Assembly: GCA_947492575.1 (NCBI GenBank)
Contig: CANLNK010000001.1
Location: forward strand, 496,001 to 560,000
Origin: an uncultured Thalassotalea sp.
GTDB lineage: Bacteria; Pseudomonadota; Gammaproteobacteria; Enterobacterales; Alteromonadaceae
Length of the DNA stretch: 64,000 bases
Direction: 5' to 3'
A model generated the notes under the pieces. That model saw only the letters and a list, made by a program, of their open reading frames with translations, made no database searches and was not told the DNA's origin. Below, piece by piece: positions 16,041 through 25,148 of this stretch (the stretch's first letter is position 1; every line of letters starts with the position of its first letter). The position numbers and the translations under genes were made by a program.

Positions 16041-16682
16041 ATGGCCGTAGCTGCAAACAAACGTTCTGTTATGACGTTATATTCTCACGCAGACGATATG
16101 TACAGTCATCAAACACGCATCGTTTTAGCAGAAAAAGGTGTAGGTGTTGATATTCACTTAGTTGACCTTGCAAACCTTCCAGAAGATCTAATCGATTTAA
16201 ACCCATACGGTACCGTGCCTACACTTGTTGATCGTGAATTAGCTTTATATGAAGCTAAAATTATCATTGAGTACTTAGATGAGCGCTTCCCGCACCCACC
16301 GTTGATGCCTGTATACCCGGTATCACGTGGTCGTAGCCGTTTGATGATGCATCGTATCGAGCAGGATTGGTATAGTCTTGCACACACGATTATGAATGGT
16401 GACGCTGATGCGGCAGAAAAAGCACGTAAAGAGCTTAAAGAAAGCTTGTTAAGTGTTGCGCCTATCTTAAACGAAGCGCCATACTTTATGAGTGAAGAAT
16501 TCAGCCTAGTTGATTGTTACTTAGCTCCGCTATTATGGCGTTTACCGGTATTAGGTATTGAGTTAGCTGGTCAAGGCTCTCAAGAACTTAAAAGCTACAT
16601 GCTTAAATTATTCGAACGTGAATCGTTCCAAGCTTCATTAACTGAAGCTGAGCGCGAACTACGTTTTGGTAACCCTGCATAA
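16041..16682 (+). CDS. sspA: Stringent starvation protein A
   Basis: 213 residues with a glutathione-S-transferase fold: thioredoxin-like N-terminus (MTLYSHADDMYSHQTRIVL), LNPYGTVPTLVDRELALYEA and a helical C-terminal domain (FMSEEFSLVDCYLAPLLWRL). SspA binds RNA polymerase and changes transcription under starvation and acid stress; the family lost GST catalysis. It lies three bases upstream of sspB, the usual pair, and near rpsI and petABC as in many gammaproteobacteria. Confidence 0.97.
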   Translation: MAVAANKRSVMTLYSHADDMYSHQTRIVLAEKGVGVDIHLVDLANLPEDLIDLNPYGTVPTLVDRELALYEAKIIIEYLDERFPHPPLMPVYPVSRGRSRLMMHRIEQDWYSLAHTIMNGDADAAEKARKELKESLLSVAPILNEAPYFMSEEFSLVDCYLAPLLWRLPVLGIELAGQGSQELKSYMLKLFERESFQASLTEAERELRFGNPA

Positions 16683-16685
16683 GTT

Positions 16686-17147
16686 ATGTCATCGACAATT
16701 AACATGACATCTAATAAGCCCTACATCGTTGGGGCTTTTTATGATTGGATTTCGGACAACGAACTTACGCCATATATTGTCGTTGATGTAAGTGTTATTG
16801 GTGTGCAAGTACCAATGGCGTTTGTGAATGACGGTCAAATTGTCCTTAATATTTCATCGACAGCGGTGGGTAGTATCGTAATGGGTGAAAGTGCAATTGA
16901 ATTTTCAGCGCGCTTTGGTGGCAAGCTTGAGCATTTGTATGTTCCATATGGCGCTATTGCTGCAATATATGCCAAGGAAAATGGCGCAGGTACATCACTG
17001 CCAATTGAGCACCCGGAAGAAGTCGAAGAAGAGATTACTAGCTCACCTGAGTTACAAAGCGTTGATAGCAGTCAAGCAAATGCTGAAATCAAAGAAGGGA
17101 ATGAGAAAAAAGAAAAACCTCGCCCGACGCTAAAAGTGGTTAAGTAG
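16686..17147 (+). CDS. sspB: ClpXP adaptor SspB
   Basis: 153 residues. The N-terminal substrate-binding domain (KPYIVGAFYDWISDNELTPY, VPYGAIAAIYAKENG) recognises ssrA-tagged peptides; a flexible acidic linker (about 108-145) ends in the ClpX-docking tail RPTLKVVK. It tethers ssrA-tagged proteins from stalled ribosomes to the ClpXP protease. It follows sspA directly and ends before a terminator. Confidence 0.97.
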   Translation: MSSTINMTSNKPYIVGAFYDWISDNELTPYIVVDVSVIGVQVPMAFVNDGQIVLNISSTAVGSIVMGESAIEFSARFGGKLEHLYVPYGAIAAIYAKENGAGTSLPIEHPEEVEEEITSSPELQSVDSSQANAEIKEGNEKKEKPRPTLKVVK

Positions 17148-17176
17148 TTGGTTTATCAAAACTAAAAAATATCGAG

Positions 17177-17202
17177 AAAAGGCAGCAATCGCTGCCTTTT
17201 TT
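17177..17202 (+). terminator. Rho-independent terminator of sspAB
   Basis: AAAAGGCAGC and GCTGCCTTTT form a 10-bp stem with loop AATC, then a T-run. Confidence 0.92.
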
Positions 17203-17467
17203 ATTGTTTGCCGCAGCGGCAAAAACTTGTCAATTTAAATACTAGCACAGTAACTGAGCACTATTTATTCTCTAAATTTTACAATTTCTTTTGGTAACTA
17301 TCCTGCTAAATAAGCCACGTACATTGAAAAATATACGTAAACGTAAATTAATGCAAAGCTATGTAAAGTATTGTTTTTATATCGTAAATTTTCGTGAGTT
17401 TGATAATTGATGGCGTTTTAATTGCCTTTAGGCAATGGGTGAACAAACAACTAATCTGGAGAAAATC

Positions 17468-17968
17468 ATGAACATATCAGGTAATTCAGCAATGATGGCA
17501 CCCCATCAGTTATCAACTAGCCAAATGCAAGAGAGATTCAAACTTGCTGATAGTGATGAGAGTGGCACGTTAACCCTAGAAGAGATGCAGGCGAGCGCAC
17601 CAGAAGAGCTAGATACTGCAAAAGTTGAGCAGCTATTTAGTCAAATGGATGCAAATGGTGATGGAGAAGTTACCGAACAAGAACAAAAAGAGCTTCACGA
17701 AAAAATGGCAGAACGCATGGAAAAGCTTCAAGCAAGTACGCAAGGAAATGGTCAGGTGGCGATGGGCTATGTTAATCAGGGAAATTCAACCAATGCGATT
17801 GACTCTCTACTTGAAAGGTTGAGTAACAACGAAGAACTTGATGAGACTCAACAAGCAAAAGTTCAAGAGGCTAAGGATATGTTATCGTCAAACCGTACGC
17901 CCGAATCGATGAAAAATGCGATGAGCGTGCTTCAGGATATTATTCCCAGTGTTGATGTGCATGCTTAG
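17468..17968 (+). CDS. Cytosolic EF-hand calcium-binding protein
   Basis: 166 residues from the ATG at 17468, which has a GGAG six bases upstream; an in-frame ATG at 17435 lacks one. Two canonical EF-hand loops are present, DSDESGTLTLEE (about residues 28-39) and DANGDGEVTEQE (about 62-73), followed by a Glu/Lys/Gln-rich helix and a helical C-terminal region. No signal peptide is seen, so it should act in the cytoplasm as a Ca2+ sensor or buffer. No partner is evident; the gene is alone with a bidirectional terminator-like repeat after it. Confidence 0.85.
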   Translation: MNISGNSAMMAPHQLSTSQMQERFKLADSDESGTLTLEEMQASAPEELDTAKVEQLFSQMDANGDGEVTEQEQKELHEKMAERMEKLQASTQGNGQVAMGYVNQGNSTNAIDSLLERLSNNEELDETQQAKVQEAKDMLSSNRTPESMKNAMSVLQDIIPSVDVHA

Positions 17969-17984
17969 CGGAGAGATAAAATTA

Positions 17985-18021
17985 AAACCTCTCTATTAAG
18001 TTTCATAGGTCAGAGAGGTTT
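17985..18021. terminator. Bidirectional terminator-like inverted repeat between convergent genes
   Basis: AAACCTCTCT (17985-17994) and AGAGAGGTTT (18012-18021) form a 10-bp stem around a 17-base loop, between the EF-hand gene and the end of the convergent HDOD gene, whose stop codon it touches. Confidence 0.65.
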
Positions 18022-18856
18022 AATAAATTGGAAATGCAGCCAATAACTCAAGCGCTTTAATATTGCAGTGCTCTAGCGCGTTATCGATATCTTCGGAAGT
18101 GATACCGAGAGACTCAAGCACGTCAGCATCGATAAACGTTTTTTTCGAATACATGCCAGGATGAGAGTTGATAATCGCTAATCTGGAAGCGACGAATAGT
18201 AGCTTAGCTGCTGGCGATACAGGTACCGAGGGAGCTTGGTTAAACTCTCTTATCGGTGCGATGATGGCGTAAGGTAATTGCCAAAGTTTTAATAACTCTG
18301 CACTACAATCAGCAAAGGTAAAACCAAAAGTATCGAGCTGTCGCTGCCATGGCGTTTCATCGCTGTCGTAGGCTTCACAATATTTAATTTGCTGTGGCGC
18401 ATTATGCACCATTGCAAGAGCTCCTAAATTGTGGAATAGCCCTGATAGAAATATGGCATTGGTATCTGGAATACTTTTTTCTTTGGCTAGAAATTCGCAG
18501 ATAAGTGCGCAATCCACACTGATTTCCCAAAATTTATCCATGTCGGCAACGCTAGGATCAATCTCAGAGAAAGCGGCTGTCACGCCGTATGCGTTAACTA
18601 GGTTCGAAACCTCTTTCAGCCCTATTAGCAGCAGCGCTCGAGATATGCTGTCAATCTCCCTTGGAAATTGAAACATTGCACTATTGGCTATTTTCAATAA
18701 AGTCGAAGCAATGGCAGGCTCCAATTCTATTACTTCGGCAAGCGCATCTAGTGAACAATCATCTTTGCTCAACATATCGGTAAGTTTGCTGTAGATATCG
18801 GGTAGTACACATAATTCTTGTGCACTTTGAGCATACTCTAACGGCGATTTCGTCAT
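18020..18856 (-). CDS. HDOD-domain protein
   Basis: 278 residues. The HDOD region (about 15-210) contains ELEPAIASTLLKIANSAMF, SISRALLLIGLKEVSNLV and GLFHNLGALAMV, where the HD-type motif reads HNLG, so the metal-dependent phosphodiesterase site is degenerate, as usual in this family. HDOD proteins serve in signalling, often with c-di-GMP or chemotaxis partners, but here there is no attached GGDEF, EAL or receiver domain. The gene is alone and converges with the EF-hand gene. Confidence 0.88.
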   Translation of the reverse strand: MTKSPLEYAQSAQELCVLPDIYSKLTDMLSKDDCSLDALAEVIELEPAIASTLLKIANSAMFQFPREIDSISRALLLIGLKEVSNLVNAYGVTAAFSEIDPSVADMDKFWEISVDCALICEFLAKEKSIPDTNAIFLSGLFHNLGALAMVHNAPQQIKYCEAYDSDETPWQRQLDTFGFTFADCSAELLKLWQLPYAIIAPIREFNQAPSVPVSPAAKLLFVASRLAIINSHPGMYSKKTFIDADVLESLGITSEDIDNALEHCNIKALELLAAFPIY

Positions 18857-19053
18857 AGGTTGACCTTTGTTTTTACAATTATTATTCGCGAACTAAAGTC
18901 CATATTTGCTAGTTTGTATCTGACCATAGCTGTCGGTGGGTTACAATCACTAATACCAATTCACATAAATACTCTTTTCAATATAGTCTTTCTCTAGGGA
19001 GGATGCGAAAACTTCGTTAGAATATGCGGCAACGTTAAAAAGTTATCATCATT

Positions 19054-19536
19054 ATGAATAAAAATTACAACTATTCAGTGGAATACAAGCTGGATAAACA
19101 ACACTTAAACGAATGCTTTGAGCAATCTGTTAGCGCCAAGACATTTGGCCAAGCTTATGGTAAATCACTCGCGTTTGTTTTTGTGGGGTTAGCCTTGCTT
19201 ATAGCAACAACATTGTCTCCATATTTAGGTAGTTTTATTGTCGCTTTGGGGATTGTTGAAGCGCTGAGTGTGCGGTTTCAACAACCTTGGTGGGTTACCA
19301 GACAGTTATTGGGTAAAAGCGGTAACAACATGGTTAAGCTCTCGCTTGAACAAGACGGTATTAGCATTGAATCACACCTATTCAACCAGCAATTTTTATG
19401 GTCTCAAGTAACTGATTGTCTTACAACGGATAAAGGGTTTGTACTTACCATTGCAGGAGCTAAGCAGTACATTTCGAAAAGTCACTTGTCGGACGATGCT
19501 ATAGCCTTTATGCTGGCTCAGGTGTCAAATCGTTAG
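19054..19536 (+). CDS. YcxB-like membrane protein
   Basis: 160 residues: a short polar N-terminus (VEYKLDKQHLNECFEQS), two closely spaced membrane helices (about 45-80, LAFVFVGLALLIATTLSPYLG) and a PH-like beta-rich C-terminal domain (VKLSLEQDGISIESHLFNQQ, FLWSQVTDCLTTDKGFVLTI). The layout and the WSQV segment match the YcxB-like family of unknown function. It lies 56 bases before the TauE/SafE gene on the same strand and may be co-transcribed with it. Confidence 0.72.
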   Translation: MNKNYNYSVEYKLDKQHLNECFEQSVSAKTFGQAYGKSLAFVFVGLALLIATTLSPYLGSFIVALGIVEALSVRFQQPWWVTRQLLGKSGNNMVKLSLEQDGISIESHLFNQQFLWSQVTDCLTTDKGFVLTIAGAKQYISKSHLSDDAIAFMLAQVSNR

Positions 19537-19592
19537 CTTAATACCGAATGCTAAGGTTTTGTTAAGTCTCTCTGTTTATTAATCACATTGGA

Positions 19593-20483
19593 TTGTCTCG
19601 TTTTTTGTCTGCTTTAAAATTTCCACCATTACTAACTGACAAGCGCTTTCTATTGTGCTTTTTTACCTGCTGGGCTGGTATGTTGATAATTGCCAATCTG
19701 CCAGCAGCAGACTACGCACGCTATGTGATCTTCACCTTGCTTGGTGTCGTCGGCGCTATTTTCGCTAATTCAACAGGCGCAGGCGGTGGTGTTGTCTTTA
19801 TTCCGATGTTCAATCAATTAAACTTCTCAGAAACACAGGCAATAGCGACCAGTTTTGGCATTCAGTGTTTTGGTATGACCGCGGGTGGAATAACTTGGTG
19901 GCGACATTACCGTAGTGAAAAGCGCGAATTGCGGTTGTGGCAGGGCTTTAAGCGTATTATTTTAGTCGCTACAGTCTCGTCAATTGCAGGAATTTGGTTG
20001 ATCTACGGAACAGCACAACACTCGCCTGCAAGCCTTTCACAAAGCTTCAGTTGGTTCTCGCTCTTACTGGGCATTTTCATCATTGCTTCTGTTTATCTTA
20101 TAAAACCGAAACGAGAGTCTAGCCAACTAATGTGGTGGGATTATCTCGCTATTGTGCTGATCTGCCTTGCAGGTGGTGCGATAACCGCTTGGCTATCCGT
20201 TGGGGTTGGTGAATTGCTAGCCATCTACTTAATACTCAGGCGATTCGACGTAACCATGGCTGTGGCCGCAGCGGTCATCGTATCAGCTTTTACTGTGTGG
20301 TCAGCAATATGGCAACACACGCTAGTAAGCTTCGACGTATATTGGCAAGTGGTGTTGTTTGCTGGACCAGGCGCCGTTGTAGGCGGGATTATTGCAAAAA
20401 CGCTCGTGACTTATTTGTCTGCGACGAGATTAAAACTGTTTTTTGCCTTTTGGTTACTTGTGATTGGTGGTTTTGGTATATAA
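19593..20483 (+). CDS. TauE/SafE (TSUP) family anion permease
   Basis: 296 residues with about eight membrane helices and the family's repeated Gly-rich segments (FANSTGAGGGVVFIPMF, GGAITAWLSVGVGELLAIYL, FAGPGAVVGGIIAKTL). TSUP proteins export or import sulfite, sulfoacetate and related organic anions; the substrate is not predictable here. The TTG at 19593 is used as start because the first helix precedes the next ATG (19680); the ribosome site is weak, so the start is uncertain. The gene ends right before a Fur box that belongs to the next transcription unit. Confidence 0.85.
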   Translation: MSRFLSALKFPPLLTDKRFLLCFFTCWAGMLIIANLPAADYARYVIFTLLGVVGAIFANSTGAGGGVVFIPMFNQLNFSETQAIATSFGIQCFGMTAGGITWWRHYRSEKRELRLWQGFKRIILVATVSSIAGIWLIYGTAQHSPASLSQSFSWFSLLLGIFIIASVYLIKPKRESSQLMWWDYLAIVLICLAGGAITAWLSVGVGELLAIYLILRRFDVTMAVAAAVIVSAFTVWSAIWQHTLVSFDVYWQVVLFAGPGAVVGGIIAKTLVTYLSATRLKLFFAFWLLVIGGFGI

Positions 20484-20500
20484 ATGAGAATTATTCTCAA
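20483..20500 (+). promoter_or_regulatory. Fur box upstream of the iron ABC importer
   Basis: TGAGAAT-T-ATTCTCA is a perfect 7-1-7 inverted repeat inside AATGAGAATTATTCTCAA. It matches the Fur consensus well and lies just before a -35 TTGACA at 20506-20511, so iron-loaded Fur should block the promoter of the genes at 20604-24388. Confidence 0.85.
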
Positions 20501-20505
20501 AAACC

Positions 20506-20534
20506 TTGACAGTACATTTGTAGTTAATTAATCT
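20506..20534 (+). promoter_or_regulatory. Promoter of the iron ABC importer
   Basis: A perfect -35 TTGACA (20506-20511) with a weak -10-like TAATCT at 20529-20534, 17 bases apart. It adjoins the Fur box, and the first gene starts at 20604. Confidence 0.6.
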
Positions 20535-20603
20535 TGCGGACGTAAATAATCTCGTCATAAAATTCATCGAAAATAAATTGAAAGCTTAAACTAAGGGCTC
20601 AAT

Positions 20604-21602
20604 ATGATTAAGAAAATTATTGGTTTGTCGGTACTTCTAGCGACATCGTTTTCATCGCTAGCAAGTGATGTAAATGTTTACTCATACCGTCAAGCATTCC
20701 TAGTTGAACCACTTTTCAACGAATTCACCAAGGAAACGGGTATTAAAGTTAATGTCGTATTTGCTAAGAAAGGTATGGCAGAGCGCTTAGCTCGTGAAGG
20801 CGAATTGAGCCCAGCAGATGTGCTATTAACAACCGATATCAGCCGCTTAATTGAGCTTCAGCAAGCAGACTTACTTCAGCCACTTAATTCTGATGTTGTA
20901 GAAAAAGCCATTCCTAGCCAATACCAAGCAGATGACAATACGTGGTTTGGTTTAACAACACGTGTTCGCAACATTTTCTCTGCAAAGCGCCTTGGTGATA
21001 TCGATGTAAGCTATGAAGATTTAGCTGACCCTAAATATAAAGGTAAAATTTGTACACGTAGTGGTAAGCACCCATACAATGTTGCTTTAGTCTCTGCGAT
21101 GATTGCTGAGCATGGCGAAGCAAAAACCTTAGCGTGGTTAAAGGGGGTAAAAGCAAACTTAGCGCGTAAGCCTCAGGGCAATGACCGTGGTCAAGTTCAA
21201 GCTATTCACCAAGGTTTATGTGATGTTTCTTTAGGTAACAGCTACTACTTCGGCAAAATGTTAACGAACGATGAGCAAAAAGTCTGGGCAGACGCTGTTA
21301 ACATTAACTTCCCTAACCAATCAAACCGTGGCGCTCACGTAAACATTTCGGGTGTTGGTATTGCTAAGCACTCTCCAAACCGTGACGCGGCGCAAGCACT
21401 TATTGAATTCCTAGTGTCTGAGAAAGCACAGCAAATGTATGCTGAAACAAACATGGAATACCCTGTTCGCGAAGGTGTTAAGAAATCAGACTTAGTTGCA
21501 AGCTGGGGCGAGTTCAAAATGGATACGCTTCCATTAGAAACTATCGCAAAGCATAGAAAAGCAGCACTTAAGTTACTTGATCAGGCAAAATTTGATCTGT
21601 GA
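20604..21602 (+). CDS. fbpA: Ferric iron ABC transporter, periplasmic binding protein (FbpA/IdiA type)
   Basis: 332 residues. A signal peptide (cleavage after SSLAS) is followed by DVNVYSYRQAFLVEPLFNEF and a two-lobed iron-binding fold with the adjacent tyrosine ligands in NSYYFGKML. It binds free Fe3+ in the periplasm and delivers it to the permease. The GTG start of the permease overlaps its stop (GTGA), and a Fur box precedes it, so it is iron-repressed with the rest of the set. Confidence 0.94.
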   Translation: MIKKIIGLSVLLATSFSSLASDVNVYSYRQAFLVEPLFNEFTKETGIKVNVVFAKKGMAERLAREGELSPADVLLTTDISRLIELQQADLLQPLNSDVVEKAIPSQYQADDNTWFGLTTRVRNIFSAKRLGDIDVSYEDLADPKYKGKICTRSGKHPYNVALVSAMIAEHGEAKTLAWLKGVKANLARKPQGNDRGQVQAIHQGLCDVSLGNSYYFGKMLTNDEQKVWADAVNINFPNQSNRGAHVNISGVGIAKHSPNRDAAQALIEFLVSEKAQQMYAETNMEYPVREGVKKSDLVASWGEFKMDTLPLETIAKHRKAALKLLDQAKFDL

Positions 21603-23224
21603 TTTTTGGTCAACGCCATAGATTATGGCAATCGACAGTTTGGATAGTTGCACTGGCGCTCATAGCGCCAGTGTTGGTTATGCTCTATGCCAGTGTTGGT
21701 AGTTCAGGCGAACTCTTTTCTCATCTCTGGCAAACTGTTTTACCTACTTATATCGCAAATACGATAAAGCTTACCGTTCTCGTCGTATTACTGTCCTTGT
21801 GCTTTGGCATACCTGCCGCGCTACTTATCAGTCAAACTGACATTAAATCAGCCAAGTACCTTCGCTGGGCACTACTTCTACCGCTTGCTATGCCAGCATA
21901 TTTAGTCGCTTATTTATATACCGATATTTTTGATTATGCAGGCCCTGTTCAACGTGCATTGCGAGCATGGTTTGACTGGCAAACAGCTAGCGACTATTGG
22001 TTTTTTGATATTAGAACGTTAGGCGGTGCATCAGTAATTCTTGCACTTGTACTTTATCCATACGTTTATATGCTCACAAGAACAGCGTTAGAGCAACAAG
22101 ATAAGAGCCTTTTAAGAGCAAGCCGCACACTAGGGCTTAACGCATCGCTGGCACTTTTGAAAATAGCATTACCTTTGGCACGTCCAGCCATTATGGTAGC
22201 TGCAAGTTTGGTGATGATGGAGACCATCGCAGATTTTGCGACGGTGCAGTATTTTGCGGTCAATACACTCACTACAGCTATTTACGATACATGGCTTGGC
22301 TATGGTGACTTAGCGGCAGCAAATGCATTAGCGAGCGTGCTGCTCCTTTTTGTGCTGTTTGCCGTGGTGGCAGAACAGAAAAGTCGAGCTGGTCAGCGCC
22401 ATCAGTCAACTCGACCTAATACTTCCACAGATATTATCCCTTTATCTCGAGGGCAGCATATTTGGGGTAACGTCTTTTGCTGGAGTCTAGTGCTATTTGG
22501 CTTTGCGTTGCCATTTGCCTTACTGATTGACATGGCAATGTCTTACACGGACCAACAACAACTCGGTAAGTTAATCACTATAGGGCTAGAGACGCTAAAA
22601 GTCGCAGCATATGCCGCAACTATAGCGGTCATCTTATCACTACTTTTTGCTCTGTTCCCACGCTTTTATCAAAACAGAGGTAATGGCTTACCCTTGCAAC
22701 TTTCTGGCTTCGGCTATGCAGTTCCAGGAACCGTACTTGCTATGGCATTAATGGCAACATTTGGGCCATTAGATCATTGGATAAACGATTTAGCCGCATC
22801 GTTAGGTTTTAGTAAACCAGGGCTTATTCTCTCAGGTACAACATTTGCGATTATCTTTGCCTTTGTGGTTCGTTTTGCAGCGATTGCTAATGGCACGATT
22901 AGCTCGGGTATTGCCAAAATCCCTCATTCAGTGGATAAAGCTCCTGCAAGTCTAGGTGTGGGACTCGGTGCAACCTTAGTTCGCGTTCATCTGCCGCTAT
23001 TAAAAGGCAGTGTATTAGTCGCTTGGCTATTGGTATTTGTTGAGGCGATGAAAGAGCTACCGGCAGTATTATTGTTAAGGCCTTTTAACTTTGAAACCTT
23101 GAGTACGTTTATTTACCAATTGATTTCAGATGAACAATTGGAGCAGGGTGCAATAGGGGCTATTTTCATCGTCTTGTTTGGTTTAATTCCCATTGTTTGG
23201 TTGAACAAACAAGATAAGGCTTAG
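21599..23224 (+). CDS. fbpB: Ferric iron ABC transporter permease (FbpB type)
   Basis: 541 residues with about twelve membrane helices in two fused permease halves, each with an EAA-type loop for the ATPase (around RTLGLNASLALLKIALPLARP and, in the C-terminal half, PASLGVGLGATLVRVHLPLL). The GTG start overlaps the stop codon of the binding protein gene by four bases. It forms the inner-membrane channel for Fe3+ delivered by the upstream binding protein. Confidence 0.93.
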   Translation: MIFGQRHRLWQSTVWIVALALIAPVLVMLYASVGSSGELFSHLWQTVLPTYIANTIKLTVLVVLLSLCFGIPAALLISQTDIKSAKYLRWALLLPLAMPAYLVAYLYTDIFDYAGPVQRALRAWFDWQTASDYWFFDIRTLGGASVILALVLYPYVYMLTRTALEQQDKSLLRASRTLGLNASLALLKIALPLARPAIMVAASLVMMETIADFATVQYFAVNTLTTAIYDTWLGYGDLAAANALASVLLLFVLFAVVAEQKSRAGQRHQSTRPNTSTDIIPLSRGQHIWGNVFCWSLVLFGFALPFALLIDMAMSYTDQQQLGKLITIGLETLKVAAYAATIAVILSLLFALFPRFYQNRGNGLPLQLSGFGYAVPGTVLAMALMATFGPLDHWINDLAASLGFSKPGLILSGTTFAIIFAFVVRFAAIANGTISSGIAKIPHSVDKAPASLGVGLGATLVRVHLPLLKGSVLVAWLLVFVEAMKELPAVLLLRPFNFETLSTFIYQLISDEQLEQGAIGAIFIVLFGLIPIVWLNKQDKA

Positions 23225-23332
23225 CCAATGATACTAGCTTTAGTCGTTTGTTTGGGCTTTTTAGAAAACTTGATATCCGTTAGACTAGGGCTCGCAGCGC
23301 TAGTTGAAAATTAATAAAAGAGTTACCTGATA

Positions 23333-24388
23333 GTGAACCCTGTACTTGCCATTAAAAATGTCGATGTAGCCATTGATCGTCAAGTGATTTTAACGAATAT
23401 TGAATTTGCTCTCGATAGTGGCGAAATTCTCGGTTTAGTAGGGCCAAGTGGCTGTGGCAAGACAACCTTGCTTAATACCATTGCAGGTTTTATTCCCCAG
23501 ACGAAAGGTGATATCTGTATTGAAGACGATATTGTTATCAATACATCGCATATGCTGGCGCCAGAAAAGCGTAAGGTGGGCATGATCTTTCAAGACTATG
23601 CGCTTTTTCCACACTTAACGATTTCTCAAAACATTCGCTTTGGTATAAAAGCACTTTCTAAAGAAGAGCAGCTAACGAGAGTTGATGAACTCCTAAGCTT
23701 GCTTGCACTTGACGGACTAGCCGATCGCTTTCCACATCAACTTTCCGGTGGCCAGCAGCAGCGCGTGGCAATTGCACGAGCAATTGCACCTCGCCCTAAA
23801 CTGCTTTTGCTCGATGAACCTTTCTCAAATATTGATGCGCGTTTACGTCATTCATTAATGCTAGAGTTACGTCAGTTGTTTAAGTCGCAAAATATCACTG
23901 CTATTTTTGTGACCCACAATAAAGACGAAGTTTTTACCTTTGCTGATAAAATGGCGGTAATGGCAGCGGGCAATATTTTGCAGTTCGACGCGCCTTCGGC
24001 AATTTGTGCAGAGCCTGCAAATTATCAAGTTGCAGACTTTTTACAGTTGGGAAGCTGGCTCCCTTGTCGCATTAGTGAGAATACAATTGCTACGCAGTTG
24101 GGCAGTTTTCCTATTGCTGGTGGTAGTAATAATATTTCCGAGGGCGATGACGCTATACTGATTAAGCCTCAGAACATTGACGTTAGTGCGAGTAACGAAG
24201 GGCAACTAAAGGTGACGAATATTAGCGTTACTGAGCAAGGCTATCATTACTACCTAGCGAGTTGCGAGCAAGATAGTGAACTTGCAATTGAACATTTAAG
24301 TGTTTATTCACCAGAAATCTATGAGCTTAATCAGCCAGTTAATGTATCTGTAAGATCACATGCATTTTTAACCTTCACCACAAAGTGA
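23333..24388 (+). CDS. fbpC: Ferric iron ABC transporter ATPase (FbpC type)
   Basis: 351 residues. The ABC domain has Walker A GPSGCGKTT, signature LSGGQQQR and Walker B LLLLDEPFSNID; the C-terminal third is a TOBE-type regulatory domain. It powers uptake of Fe3+ by the permease encoded 108 bases upstream. The start is the GTG at 23333. The gap to the permease gene has no obvious separate promoter. Confidence 0.93.
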   Translation: MNPVLAIKNVDVAIDRQVILTNIEFALDSGEILGLVGPSGCGKTTLLNTIAGFIPQTKGDICIEDDIVINTSHMLAPEKRKVGMIFQDYALFPHLTISQNIRFGIKALSKEEQLTRVDELLSLLALDGLADRFPHQLSGGQQQRVAIARAIAPRPKLLLLDEPFSNIDARLRHSLMLELRQLFKSQNITAIFVTHNKDEVFTFADKMAVMAAGNILQFDAPSAICAEPANYQVADFLQLGSWLPCRISENTIATQLGSFPIAGGSNNISEGDDAILIKPQNIDVSASNEGQLKVTNISVTEQGYHYYLASCEQDSELAIEHLSVYSPEIYELNQPVNVSVRSHAFLTFTTK

Positions 24389-24449
24389 CACTTTTTCGCT
24401 TTTTTAACCCCTGTTTATATCCTCAGTAGTTGTATTTAATGTCAAAAAT

Positions 24450-24473
24450 CCCACAAAAAACTATTTTTGTGGG
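24450..24473 (+). terminator. Strong hairpin after the iron importer genes
   Basis: CCCACAAAAA (24450-24459) and TTTTTGTGGG (24464-24473) form a perfect 10-bp stem with a 4-base loop, but no T-run follows on the plus strand. It lies 60 bases after the ATPase stop and is the likely end of that transcript. Confidence 0.6.
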
Positions 24474-24566
24474 CCTGTGATCCACAAACCCCCACAGAAT
24501 CATCAACTTCGCTCCATCGCTTAATTTATCTGGGCTATAGCGCGATCAATTTCGCTAATCTTTGCT

Positions 24567-24596
24567 TGACATCCCTTTACATATCTCTCTAAACTG
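24567..24596 (+). promoter_or_regulatory. Promoter of the dcw cluster (Pmra-like)
   Basis: A perfect -35 TTGACA at 24567-24572 and a -10-like TAAACT at 24591-24596 with an 18-base spacer. It lies about 90 bases before mraZ, with the MraZ boxes immediately downstream. Confidence 0.75.
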
Positions 24597-24603
24597 TACA
24601 AAT

Positions 24604-24628
24604 GTGGGAAAAAGTGGGGAATAGTGGA
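24604..24628 (+). promoter_or_regulatory. MraZ operator: three GTGG(G/A) boxes at 10-bp spacing
   Basis: GTGGG at 24604, GTGGG at 24614 and GTGGA at 24624 are spaced exactly 10 bp, one helical turn. MraZ is known to bind TGGGN repeats with this period in front of its own gene. They sit around the predicted transcription start, suiting autorepression. Confidence 0.87.
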
Positions 24629-24684
24629 TCTTAAGGGTTTACTAATTCAGACAAAGGTTCGATAGAAGGTCAAAAACTCAGATC

Positions 24685-25143
24685 ATGTTTAGGGGCACGA
24701 GTGCTATAACGCTCGACAGTAAAAAGCGTATCACGATACCAACGAAGTATCGCGAGGAGCTTATTGCCGATTGCCAAGGAAAAATGGTTTGTACTGTTGA
24801 TATTCAGCACCCTTGTTTATTGCTTTATCCGCTTCCTGAATGGGAAGAAATCGAATTAAAACTGTGTGGATTGTCATCGATGAATCCGCAAGAGCGATTA
24901 CTACAGCAGGTTCTGCTTGGCAATGCCTCCGATTGCGAAATGGACAAAAGTGGTCGCCTATTGATCAATGGGCCGCTGTGCCAACATGCATCGCTAGAAA
25001 AAAGCGTAATGTTGGTAGGGCAGCTGAAAAAATTTGAAATTTGGAGTGAATCAGCTTGGCAAGCTCAAATGCAGCAAGGCATTAGCAAAATCCAAGCGGG
25101 CGAAATCGAATTAACTGAACGATTACTTGATTTATCACTATAA
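24685..25143 (+). CDS. mraZ: Transcriptional regulator MraZ
   Basis: 152 residues with two SpoVT/AbrB-like swapped-hairpin domains, recognisable as [19 protein letters not shown] at the N-terminus and the second copy [16 protein letters not shown] (about residues 85-105). It forms a ring that binds GTGGG-type repeats and represses the dcw promoter. It is the first gene of the cluster, five bases before rsmH. The first ATG (24685) follows a conserved position in the family. Confidence 0.97.
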   Translation: MFRGTSAITLDSKKRITIPTKYREELIADCQGKMVCTVDIQHPCLLLYPLPEWEEIELKLCGLSSMNPQERLLQQVLLGNASDCEMDKSGRLLINGPLCQHASLEKSVMLVGQLKKFEIWSESAWQAQMQQGISKIQAGEIELTERLLDLSL

Positions 25144-25148
25144 AAACA

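Noticed and set aside
18955-18990. AATACCAATTCACATAAAT-type end resembling the MITE ends
   Set aside because: Only a partial match to one end with no partner; too weak to call a repeat.
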